Part shown: one piece after another, positions 1 through 6,300 of the stretch
Layout of the letters: every line of letters begins with the position of its first letter
How positions within the stretch are numbered: the stretch's first letter is position 1
From: Caryophanales bacterium UBA6414
Lineage (GTDB): Bacteria; Bacillota_I; Bacilli_A; RF39; UBA660
DNA: 10,182 nucleotides
Direction of reading: 5' to 3'
NCBI GenBank assembly: GCA_002438545.1
Contig: DJPK01000034.1
Coordinates: 2,220-12,401, forward strand
Translations under genes and position numbers: made by a program
The notes under the pieces: model-generated
Databases searched by the model: none
What the model was told of the DNA's origin: nothing
What the model saw: only the letters and a program-made list of their open reading frames with translations

Positions 1-249
1 CCTGAATTATACTATCTTTTAGGAGCCTTATTACTAGTAACAACTGTATTACAAAGTAAAACTGCTACCATGTATGAAAATATTCTAAATGATAATATTG
101 AAGGTAAAGCCATAAACTATGATTTGCAACCAGCATATAAAAATACTAATGCTATCGATAAAGTAAAAGACTTATCTAATGAATTTACATATCATTTATG
201 TACTCCAATAACTAAAAATAAAGTAAAAAAGAGAGTATTAAAAAAATAA
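1..249 (+). CDS. 3' end of an unrecognised protein, possibly membrane-anchored (partial)
   Basis: This open frame runs in from the left edge and ends at TAA 247-249, giving the last 82 residues of a longer protein. The visible part starts with a hydrophobic stretch (about residues 4-17, YYLLGALLLVTTVL) that could be the end of a membrane helix. A polar Asn/Lys-rich tail follows, ending in a strongly basic KVKKRVLKK. No catalytic motif or known domain is recognisable and the start lies outside the window. Codon use (TTA, ACT, AAA) matches the neighbouring genes, which supports it being coding. It is convergent with clpP. Its stop lies four bases before the target duplication of the inserted element, so termination now probably depends on the hairpin at the element's left end. 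Function unknown. Confidence 0.6.
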   Translation, partial: PELYYLLGALLLVTTVLQSKTATMYENILNDNIEGKAINYDLQPAYKNTNAIDKVKDLSNEFTYHLCTPITKNKVKKRVLKK

Positions 250-252
250 CAG

Positions 253-260
253 GACCAAAT
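253..260. repeat. Left copy of the 8-bp target site duplication (GACCAAAT)
   Basis: GACCAAAT directly abuts the left terminal inverted repeat. The identical 8 bases at 448-455 directly abut the right one. Together they define the insertion site exactly. Confidence 0.8.
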
Positions 261-262
261 GA

Positions 263-286
263 GACTGCTGAAAAAGTAGTCTTTTT
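263..286 (+). terminator. Hairpin terminator formed by the left end of the inserted element
   Basis: The stem is GACTGCT (263-269) with AGTAGTC (275-281). It has seven pairs including one G-U, a GAAAA loop, and five T directly after. It sits 14 bases after the stop of the leftmost gene and would end its transcript. The left stem arm is part of the element's terminal inverted repeat. Confidence 0.7.
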
Positions 287-393
287 CTTCATAATGAAAT
301 TTTCATTATTTTGAAATCCCAAATTTTTGCCGTATACAAATCAAAAACGGGGATTAATATATATGATACACTCAATTTTGACTATAAGAGTGG

Positions 394-437
394 AAAAAAA
401 ACTAAGATTTTTAATTTCATCAAATTTCTTAGTTTTT
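394..437 (-). terminator. Hairpin terminator formed by the right end of the inserted element (for clpP)
   Basis: CTTAGTTTTT (428-437) is the reverse complement of AAAAACTAAG (397-406), with a 21-nt loop. Read on the minus strand the distal arm ends in CTTAG followed by eight T (complement of 394-401). This is the arrangement of an intrinsic terminator for transcripts leaving clpP. The stem is AT-rich, so its strength is uncertain. Confidence 0.55.
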
Positions 438-447
438 CAGCAGTCTC

Positions 448-455
448 GACCAAAT
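448..455. repeat. Right copy of the 8-bp target site duplication (GACCAAAT)
   Basis: Identical to 253-260 and directly adjacent to the right terminal inverted repeat. Removing the element plus one copy restores a continuous intergenic sequence, CAGGACCAAATATCCTG. Confidence 0.8.
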
Positions 456-466
456 ATCCTGCTTTC

Positions 467-1036
467 TTATAGTATTTTATCTACTAATCCATAGTTTAAA
501 GCCTCTTTACTATCTAAATAATGATCTCTTTCGGTATCCCTTTCAATTTTTCTTAAACTTTTTCCTGTTTGTTTAGATAATATTGTATTTAATTTTTTCT
601 TAAGTTTAATAATTCTTTCTGCAGCAATTTTAATCTCCGTCGCCTGACCTTGAGCACCTCCTAAAGGCTGATGAATCATGACCTCGGAATTAGGCAGGCA
701 ATATCTTTTTCCTTCTGTACCACATGCTAGAAGAAATGCCGCCATTGATGCCGCCATCCCTACACAAATAGTAGAAACATCACTCTTAATAAAATTCATT
801 GTATCATAAATAGCCATTCCCGATGTAATACTACCACCCGGTGAATTAATATAAATACTTATATCACTATGATTAACTCCATCAAGATACAAGAGCTGTG
901 CCACAATGCTATTTGCCAAATTATCGTCTATTTCTCCTGATAAAAGAATTATTCTGTTTTTAAGTAATCTTGAATATATATCATATGCTCTCTCTCCATT
1001 ATTAGTTTTTTCAATAACTGTAGGTATTAAGTTCAT
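467..1036 (-). CDS. clpP: ATP-dependent Clp protease proteolytic subunit ClpP
   Basis: This serine peptidase forms the double-heptamer proteolytic chamber that degrades unfolded or tagged proteins fed by ClpX or ClpC in the cytoplasm. At 189 residues it is close to the usual 193-200. The catalytic triad is visible: S97 in GMAASM, H122 in MIHQP and D171 in ERDHYLD. These fall at the same numbers as in mature E. coli ClpP. The INSPGG oxyanion-hole segment is at residues 63-68. The start ATG (1036-1034) is preceded on the minus strand by AAGGATG at proper spacing, and the stop is TAA. It is divergent from the hydrolase gene at 1156 and convergent with the leftmost gene. No CtsR-type heptamer repeat was found upstream, and no promoter could be assigned with confidence in the AT-rich 120-base gap. 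Confidence 0.97.
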   Translation of the reverse strand: MNLIPTVIEKTNNGERAYDIYSRLLKNRIILLSGEIDDNLANSIVAQLLYLDGVNHSDISIYINSPGGSITSGMAIYDTMNFIKSDVSTICVGMAASMAAFLLACGTEGKRYCLPNSEVMIHQPLGGAQGQATEIKIAAERIIKLKKKLNTILSKQTGKSLRKIERDTERDHYLDSKEALNYGLVDKIL

Positions 1037-1103
1037 ATTTCATCCTTTCTTATTATCTATAATTATTTTAATATTAATTCCTAATATTTATACAAAAAAG
1101 TTA

Positions 1104-1132
1104 TCGACAAATATTAATAAGTGTGTTATTTT
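1104..1132 (+). promoter_or_regulatory. Predicted sigma-A promoter for the hydrolase-DUF4186-guaD run
   Basis: TCGACA (1104-1109) and TATTTT (1127-1132) are separated by 17 bases. The -10 is preceded by TGT, which makes it an extended -10. It would start transcription about 15 bases before the ATG at 1156, downstream of the upstream GTG at 1123. Confidence 0.45.
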
Positions 1133-1145
1133 ATTATCAAGGTAT

Positions 1146-1151
1146 GGTGAT
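1146..1151 (+). promoter_or_regulatory. Ribosome binding site GGTGAT deciding the start at 1156
   Basis: GGTGAT pairs with the GATCACC segment of a typical Firmicutes 16S rRNA tail. It lies four bases before ATG 1156, the same arrangement as at polC. This favours 1156 over the in-frame GTG at 1123 and the ATG at 1144. Confidence 0.6.
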
Positions 1152-1155
1152 AAAT

Positions 1156-1695
1156 ATGACTATAAAAAAAGAAGTAGTAGGTATATTACAAACAAACTGT
1201 TATATCTTAGAAGACAATAATGAAGTACTAGTAATTGATCCAGGAGATGATTTTGCTAAAATAGATAAGCACTTTATTAACAAAAAAGTAGTAGGAATTA
1301 TTCTAACCCATAATCATAGTGATCATACAGGTGCAGTTAAAGATATTGTGAATAAGTACAATGTCCCTATATATGATAATACTAACTTATCAGAAGGAAT
1401 GACTAAAATAGGCTCATTTCAGTTTGAAGTAATATCTACGAAAGGACACACTAATAATTCTATAACTATCTATTTTAAAGATAATAGATGTATGTTTGTT
1501 GGCGATTTCATCTTTAGACTAGGTATTGGTAGATGGGATTTACCAACCGGTAATATTAAAGATATGCTATTATCTATCGAAAAAATAAAGAAATATCCTG
1601 ATGATATTACTATATATCCCGGACATGGTGAACCAACAACATTAGGTTATGAAAAAGAAAATAACGAATACTTATGCCAAATAAACAATATATAA
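1156..1695 (+). CDS. Metallo-beta-lactamase-fold hydrolase, glyoxalase II-like (YqgX type)
   Basis: This is a small cytoplasmic metal-dependent hydrolase of 179 residues. It carries the full set of MBL metal ligands: THNHSDH (H52, H54, D56, H57), H98 in KGHT, D117 in VGDFIF, and H157 in PGHGE. The GIGRWDLPTG segment after D117 is typical of the short hydroxyacylglutathione-hydrolase-like group that includes B. subtilis YqgX. The likely substrate is a thioester or other small metabolite, but the sequence does not fix it. The start at 1156 rests on a well-placed GGTGAT and on homologues that begin close to this point. The 3' end overlaps the DUF4186 gene by 22 bases, which suggests co-transcription and coupled translation. 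Confidence 0.9.
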   Translation: MTIKKEVVGILQTNCYILEDNNEVLVIDPGDDFAKIDKHFINKKVVGIILTHNHSDHTGAVKDIVNKYNVPIYDNTNLSEGMTKIGSFQFEVISTKGHTNNSITIYFKDNRCMFVGDFIFRLGIGRWDLPTGNIKDMLLSIEKIKKYPDDITIYPGHGEPTTLGYEKENNEYLCQINNI

Positions 1696-2045
1696 TAAAT
1701 AAAAAAATAGTATCTTTATCATTATCAAAGTTTAGAAGTAGTTTCCATCTAACAAAGAAAGATATTTTATATATAGATAAACATGGTTTAGAAAAAATAT
1801 GTCAAGATGCTTATGATATTATAAATAAAAGATTAGCACCCCAAGTAATTTCTAATGATGGTAAACAGACTCCATTTCACGGTCATCCAGTCTTTATTGC
1901 TCAGCATGCTACCGGTTGTTGCTGTCGGACTTGTCTCTATAAATGGCATCATATCTCACCAAATAGAAGTCTAACTACTAATGAAATAAACTATATTGTG
2001 GCTATTATTATGACTTGGATAATTAAAGAATATCAAAAAATATAA
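1674..2045 (+). CDS. DUF4186 family protein
   Basis: The product has 123 residues, and I recognise it as DUF4186 from the block NDGKQTP-HGHPVFIAQHAT (residues 61-80). This block is followed by a cysteine cluster C82-C83-C84-x2-C87 and KWHHI (90-94). The SKFRSSFHL block near the N-terminus (18-26) and RLAP (53-56) also fit the family. The family has no established biochemical role that I know of. The conserved His and Cys residues suggest a metal-binding or redox site, but that is inference. The gene starts inside the last codons of the upstream hydrolase, with no strong ribosome site before ATG 1674, so translational coupling is likely. It is followed 43 bases later by guaD. The adjacent C82-C84 triplet is slightly unusual, since homologues as I recall have two cysteines there. 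Confidence 0.85.
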   Translation: MPNKQYIINKKIVSLSLSKFRSSFHLTKKDILYIDKHGLEKICQDAYDIINKRLAPQVISNDGKQTPFHGHPVFIAQHATGCCCRTCLYKWHHISPNRSLTTNEINYIVAIIMTWIIKEYQKI

Positions 2046-2073
2046 AAATATGATATACTATAAATGCAACAAA

Positions 2074-2080
2074 GGAAGGG
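2074..2080 (+). promoter_or_regulatory. Ribosome binding site GGAAGGG deciding the guaD start
   Basis: A purine-rich AAAGGAAGGG ends eight bases before ATG 2089. The in-frame ATG at 2050 has no such site and would add 13 residues that are not family-like. Confidence 0.65.
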
Positions 2081-2088
2081 AAGAGAAA

Positions 2089-2550
2089 ATGAATATTATA
2101 ATGAATAAAGCTATTGAAAGCGCTGTAAATGGAATTAGAAATAAAGAAGGAGGACCTTTTGGAGCGGTCATTACTGATAAAGAAGGTAATATTATTGCTT
2201 GTGGTAATAACAAAGTTATTCTAAATAATGATCCAACGGCTCATGCAGAAGTTATTGCTATTAGAAATGCTTGTCAAAAATTAAATACTTATGATTTATC
2301 AAACTGTATAATGTATACAACTTGTGAACCATGTCCTATGTGTTTAGGAGCTATTATTTGGTCTAATATTAAAACTGTTTATTATGGCTGTGATAAAGTA
2401 GATGCTAATAATATTGGCTTTAGAGATGATATGATTTACGAATATCTAAATAATAGAGAATTAAAATTACTAGATATGCATCAAATAAATCGTGAAGAAT
2501 GCATGAAAGTATTTGAAGAATATACTAACAATAATGGTACTATATATTAG
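2089..2550 (+). CDS. guaD: Guanine deaminase (cytidine deaminase superfamily)
   Basis: GuaD hydrolyses guanine to xanthine and ammonia in purine salvage and catabolism. The 153-residue product aligns in length and order with B. subtilis GuaD (156 residues). It has GGPFGAV (21-27), the zinc/catalytic motif T-A-H52-A-E54, and the second zinc motif CEPC82PMC85. The C-terminal segment IGFRDDMIYEYL resembles the GuaD-type tail rather than that of tRNA adenosine deaminase TadA. Zinc ligands are therefore H52, C82 and C85, with E54 as proton shuttle. The start at 2089 follows a strong AAAGGAAGGG. It is the last gene of the run that starts at 1156. No clear hairpin terminator follows, so some transcription may continue into the lipoprotein gene. 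A related nucleoside or pterin deaminase is a less likely alternative. Confidence 0.88.
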   Translation: MNIIMNKAIESAVNGIRNKEGGPFGAVITDKEGNIIACGNNKVILNNDPTAHAEVIAIRNACQKLNTYDLSNCIMYTTCEPCPMCLGAIIWSNIKTVYYGCDKVDANNIGFRDDMIYEYLNNRELKLLDMHQINREECMKVFEEYTNNNGTIY

Positions 2551-2552
2551 AC

Positions 2553-2580
2553 TTGTAAAATAATTAAAAAGTGTTATAAT
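2553..2580 (+). promoter_or_regulatory. Promoter of the lipoprotein gene
   Basis: TTGTAA (2553-2558), a 16-base spacer and a perfect TATAAT (2575-2580). The upstream TGT gives an extended -10. It lies just after the guaD stop and 26 bases before the ATG at 2607. Confidence 0.65.
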
Positions 2581-2606
2581 ACTAACTCGAGAAAGGAAAA
2601 ACTACT

Positions 2607-3077
2607 ATGAAAATAAAATTAACAAGTATTAATTCTAAACTAGTTGCTGGTATTACAGCTTTTACTTTAATGACTAGTATGACAGGATGTACGCAACACG
2701 AAAGATTTATATATACCAAAAATGAAGAAGGAGTATATACTTCTACTAACACTATTGAGAATAGATATCTAAAAAATTATTATATTATTATAACTAAAAT
2801 ATATGATAAATATTATATTAATTTAGGAAGAAAAGGTTCAGAAAAAAATGAAACATACTATGATGCTTTTAGTAATAATGGTGTAATATATCAGAGTGGT
2901 GCTGAAGGATTTACTAATGTTGAATACGAAACAATGCCTTTAACAGAATTTATCCTATATTACAATGGAATAATTAAAGAAGAATATACATCTGAAGAAT
3001 TAGCAGACTTATATGCTAAAATAATTAGTGATTTTGAAATAGATGTATCTAATAAAAAATTAGTCTTAAATAAATAG
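2607..3077 (+). CDS. Small putative lipoprotein of unknown function
   Basis: The product has 156 residues. A basic start (MKIKL) is followed by a hydrophobic stretch (about 12-27) and a lipobox-like MTGC with the cysteine at 28. It would be exported by Sec, lipid-modified and held on the outer face of the membrane. The mature part is polar and Tyr-rich, with a predicted mix of short strands (YYIIITKIYDKYYINLG) and a C-terminal helix (EELADLYAKIISDFEI). I recognise no domain and it may be lineage-specific. The lipobox lacks the usual Leu at -3 (Met is there), so lipidation is likely but not certain. AAAGGA at 2592-2597 supports the start. It has its own promoter and a shared terminator, so it appears to be a separate unit from guaD. 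Confidence 0.8.
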   Translation: MKIKLTSINSKLVAGITAFTLMTSMTGCTQHERFIYTKNEEGVYTSTNTIENRYLKNYYIIITKIYDKYYINLGRKGSEKNETYYDAFSNNGVIYQSGAEGFTNVEYETMPLTEFILYYNGIIKEEYTSEELADLYAKIISDFEIDVSNKKLVLNK

Positions 3078-3078
3078 A

Positions 3079-3106
3079 AAAAACAACCCTAAAATAGGTT
3101 GTTTTT
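3079..3106. terminator. Bidirectional hairpin terminator between convergent genes
   Basis: AACAACC (3082-3088) pairs with GGTTGTT (3097-3103). Flanking A and T tracts extend the stem, with T-runs following on both strands. It ends the lipoprotein gene on the plus strand and the Asn-rich gene on the minus strand. The minus-strand stop codon (3091-3089) lies in its loop region. Confidence 0.85.
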
Positions 3107-3238
3107 GTTATTCATACTATTAGAATTAGTATTATTTTCAGAACACTTATTATTCATACTATTTGAACAATCATGTGTATTATTCATACTATTTCTATTA
3201 GCAGAATTTGAGCTTTTTGACTTTTTGTTCTTAGCCAT
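3089..3238 (-). CDS. Small Asn-rich protein with NSMNN repeats (49 residues)
   Basis: The minus strand holds an ATG (3238-3236) preceded by GGGTGATC, the same ribosome-site type used by polC, and ends at TAG (3091-3089). The product starts with a basic cluster (MAKNKKSKSS) and then is rich in Asn and Ser. It has three NSMNN copies at residues 16-20, 26-30 and 40-44 and two cysteines (24 and 32). It has no hydrophobic core, membrane segment or known domain and is probably disordered. Support for coding comes from the ribosome site, the in-frame repeats (spacings of 30 and 42 bases), and a terminator placed exactly at its stop. Function is unknown. It could be a small basic nucleic-acid-binding or sporulation-type peptide, but nothing here proves that. 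The gene was probably missed because of its length. Confidence 0.6.
   Translation of the reverse strand: MAKNKKSKSSNSANRNSMNNTHDCSNSMNNKCSENNTNSNSMNNKNNLF
3108..3193. repeat. Three copies of a 14-bp repeat TTATTCATACTATT
   Basis: Identical copies lie at 3108-3121, 3150-3163 and 3180-3193. Spacings of 42 and 30 bases keep the reading frame of the minus-strand gene, where each encodes NSMNN. This is best read as coding repeat growth rather than a regulatory array. Confidence 0.75.
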
Positions 3239-3303
3239 TTTGATCACCCAATATTATTATGAGAGCTAATTTAAAATTTATGTAAAAAACTTTGCAAACT
3301 TTC

Positions 3304-3331
3304 TTTAATTAATTTTTTTTTTTGATATAAT
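3304..3331 (+). promoter_or_regulatory. Extended -10 promoter of polC
   Basis: TGATATAAT (3323-3331) is a perfect extended -10. The -35 region (TTTAAT at 3304-3309) is poor, and the spacer holds an 11-base T tract. It lies 22 bases before the polC ATG. Confidence 0.6.
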
Positions 3332-3343
3332 AAATAGTAAAGT

Positions 3344-3349
3344 GGTGAT
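3344..3349 (+). promoter_or_regulatory. Ribosome binding site GGTGAT deciding the polC start
   Basis: GGTGAT lies four bases before ATG 3354. The in-frame GTG at 3342 overlaps this site, so it is unlikely to be the start. Confidence 0.65.
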
Positions 3350-3353
3350 AATA

Positions 3354-6300
3354 ATGAGTAGTAAATTAAAAAAATTATTAGAGGCAATTAATTATCATGA
3401 TGATAATAATGAACTAGATAATTGTTCTTTATTGAAAATTCAAATAGAAAAAGATAATACTTGGGTAATTATTATTAATTCAGATAATTTAATATCGATA
3501 GATACTTATAATAAATTATTAATGTGTTTAAAAGAAAACTTTACGGAAGTAAATGATGCTGTTTTAAAAATAGAAGTTGCTAATATTGATAGTAGTAAAA
3601 TATCTCTATATTTTGAAAATATTATTCACTCTTTAGCAGATAATAATAGTAAGTATAATGTATTTAAAGATAGAACTATTAATATAAAAGATAATACTTT
3701 AGTTATAGATATATATAATATTGTTGAAAAAGAAGATATTAAATCTTCCTCTAAATATATTGTCGAGTCATTATCTAACTATGGCTTTAATATTACTAAT
3801 ATAGAAACTAATCTAGTTATGGATAAAGATATCAAAGCCACTATTGAACATGAATTAAATAGTAATATTAATATTGACTATCCTAAAAAAGAAGAACCAC
3901 CTAAAGAAGAAAAAGTAGTAGATAAACCAACATATCGCCCTAAAAAGAGTAGCGAAATAACAAAATTAAAAGATATATTATATGAAGTAGATAATATTAA
4001 TATATCAGGACAAATATTTGGTATTGACTATTTTGAAGCTAAAAGTGGTTATAAAATAATAACTATAAAATTAACTGATAATACCGATAGTATCTATGTA
4101 AAAACATTTACTAAAGATGATAAAGAATATCAACTATTACAAGATTTATTAAAACAAGGTTCTTGGTATAACTTCTATGGTAAAGTAGTTATGGATAGAT
4201 ATGCTAATGAATTAGTATTTAATACTAGATATAAAGATATTGAAAAAATAGATTCTCCTAAAACAGAGGAAGTAGTAGATAATGCTGAAGTTAAAAGAGT
4301 AGAACTACATGCTCACACGATGATGAGTCAAATGGATGGTATAACTAAAGTAGACTTAGGTAAACATACCTGTGAATTAGTTAGTAATGCTATTAAAATG
4401 GGTTATCGTGGTGTGGCTATAACTGATCATAATGGTTGTCAAGCTTTTCCTATCGCCTATGGCCTTATCACTGATTATAATAAAAAAGTAGAAGATGAAA
4501 GTAAAAAATTTAAAGGACTATATGGTACAGAATTAACATTAGTAGATGATACAGTTAATATTGTTGTAAGACCTAAAGATTATCCATTAGAACATACTAC
4601 TTTTGTTGTATTTGATACTGAAACAACTGGCTTTAATGCTGCTAATGGTGACCAAATGATTGAAATAGGTGCCGTTAAAATATGCGATGGTGTTATAACT
4701 GATCGCTTTGATGAATTAATTGATCCACAGCGTCCATTACCTAAAAAAATAACTGAGTTAACATGTATAACTGATGAAATGCTAAAAGGTAAAGATAGTG
4801 AAGAGAACGTTACTGAAAGATTTTTAGACTGGACTGGCGATTTACCAATGGTTGCGCATAATGCCAAATTCGATATCTCATTTATTGAAATGTCTATGAA
4901 AAAATATAATCTAGGAGAATTTACTAATACCGTTATTGATACACTAGAATTATCAAGAGCCTTAGACCAAGGATTTTCTAGACATGGTTTATCAGCCCTA
5001 GTAAAAAGATATAATGTTGAATGGGATGAAGATGCTCACCATAGAGCAGACTATGATGCTGAAGGAACAGCTTATGTCTTCTATAAAATGACCCAAAAAC
5101 TAATGGATCAAAACTATAATACTGTTGAAGACTTAGAAAAATTAATACCAAAAGATGAAATTCATAAATTTGGTAATACTTATCACTTTAATGCTATTGC
5201 GCTAAATAAGAAAGGTTTAAAAAACTTATTTAAAATAATATCTTTAGCTAATACTACATACTTATATAAAACACCAAGAATATTAAGAAGTAAACTAAAT
5301 GAGTTAAGAGAAGGCTTACTAATTGGTAGTGGTTGTTATGAATCAGAAGTGTTTATTCTAGCACGTAGTAAAGAAGGTGAAGAGTTAACTAATATAATTA
5401 ACTTCTATGACTATGTTGAGGTTCAACCCCCTGAAGTATATGGCCATTTAATTCAAACTAGTGATTTTAAAAATGAATATGAAGTAAAAGAACATATTAA
5501 AAAAGTCATCGATGCCACTATTAATGCCGGAAAAATTATTGTGGCAACCGGTGACGTACATCACTTCTATCGTGAAGATAAAATATATCGTGAAATAATT
5601 GTTAACCAAAAAGTACCCGGTGGTGGTCGACATCCGCTTGCTAAAAGTAGTATCACAGAAATACCTTCCCAGCACTTTAGAACTACTGAAGAAATGCTTC
5701 AAGACTTTGATTTCTTAGATAAAGATTTAGCTTATAAAATAGTTGTTGAAAATACTAATAAAATATTAGATATGGCTGACTTTATTGAAGTTATAATTGA
5801 TACTGGAGGTATCCCATTCTCTCCACGAGTAAAAAGTGATGATGGCAAGAGTTATCTAGATTGTCCACGAGTAGTTACTGACCTAGTTTATAATAAAGCC
5901 AAAGATTGGTATGGTGATAATCTTCCGTATAATATTGAAAGTAGAATAGCTACAGAGTTATATGGTGATATTGTCTATAAATGCTGGACTAGTATTATTG
6001 AAAAAAATAATCCTGATTTATCAGAAGAAGAAAAAACTAAAGAAATATATGCTAACTTACATAAAACACTAATTGATGGTTTTGATTCCGTAAAAACTTT
6101 ATTAAAAGATTACTTAAAAGATAATTGGAATACTGAAGAAGATGGTGAATTAGATGATACTAAGTTAGAGAAAAAACTAAAAAAAGAGTTAGGAGGTATT
6201 ATCGGAGGAGGATTTGATCCCATCTACTTAATTGCTCAAAGACTAGTTAAACACTCTAATGATGATGGCTTCTTAGTAGGTTCTCGTGGTAGTGTTGGAA

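Larger units (their letters stand above)
261..447. mobile_element. MITE-like non-autonomous element with 15-bp TIRs and 8-bp target duplication
   Basis: The left end GAGACTGCTGAAAAA (261-275) is the exact reverse complement of the right end TTTTTCAGCAGTCTC (433-447). The element is flanked by an exact 8-bp direct repeat GACCAAAT at 253-260 and 448-455, the mark of a transposition event. At 187 bp it has no coding capacity, so it would need a transposase supplied in trans. Inside are several inverted repeats: a 19-nt palindrome at 291-309, AATCCC/GGGATT (315-320/350-355), TTTTTG/CAAAAA (324-329/342-347), and a hairpin at the right end. An 8-bp duplication fits several IS families (IS256, ISL3, IS66, IS6 and IS1595 types). 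I cannot assign the family from the ends alone. Confidence 0.8.
250..461 (-). other. Ancestral clpP terminator hairpin, now split by the inserted element
   Basis: Without the element and one duplication copy, the intergenic sequence reads CAGGA, loop CCAAATA, TCCTG. On the minus strand this is followed by TTATTTTTTT, a typical intrinsic terminator for clpP. It may also have served the gene arriving from the left. The two arms now lie at 250-254 and 457-461, about 200 bases apart. Confidence 0.55.

Noticed and set aside
1123..1155. Upstream GTG and ATG starts for the MBL hydrolase gene
   Set aside because: GTG 1123 lies within the predicted promoter. GGTGAT fits only ATG 1156, and the added residues are not family-like.
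1037..1155. CtsR-type heptamer operator or a clear clpP promoter
   Set aside because: No GGTCAAA-like tandem was found. Several weak -10-like matches exist in the AT-rich gap, but none stands out.
906..1220. Plus-strand frame of 104 codons overlapping the clpP 5' end and the divergent promoter region
   Set aside because: It is antisense to conserved clpP and overlaps the MBL gene in another frame. It has no ribosome site and no family features.
3108..3193. Possible CRISPR-like or regulatory iteron array from three 14-bp repeats
   Set aside because: The repeats are too short and their spacings are unequal but multiples of three. They encode NSMNN in a minus-strand frame.
4580..4867. Minus-strand frame inside polC, with similar ones at 5448-5702 and 7595-7834
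   Set aside because: These are mirror frames of a strongly conserved coding sequence, without ribosome sites or recognisable protein features.
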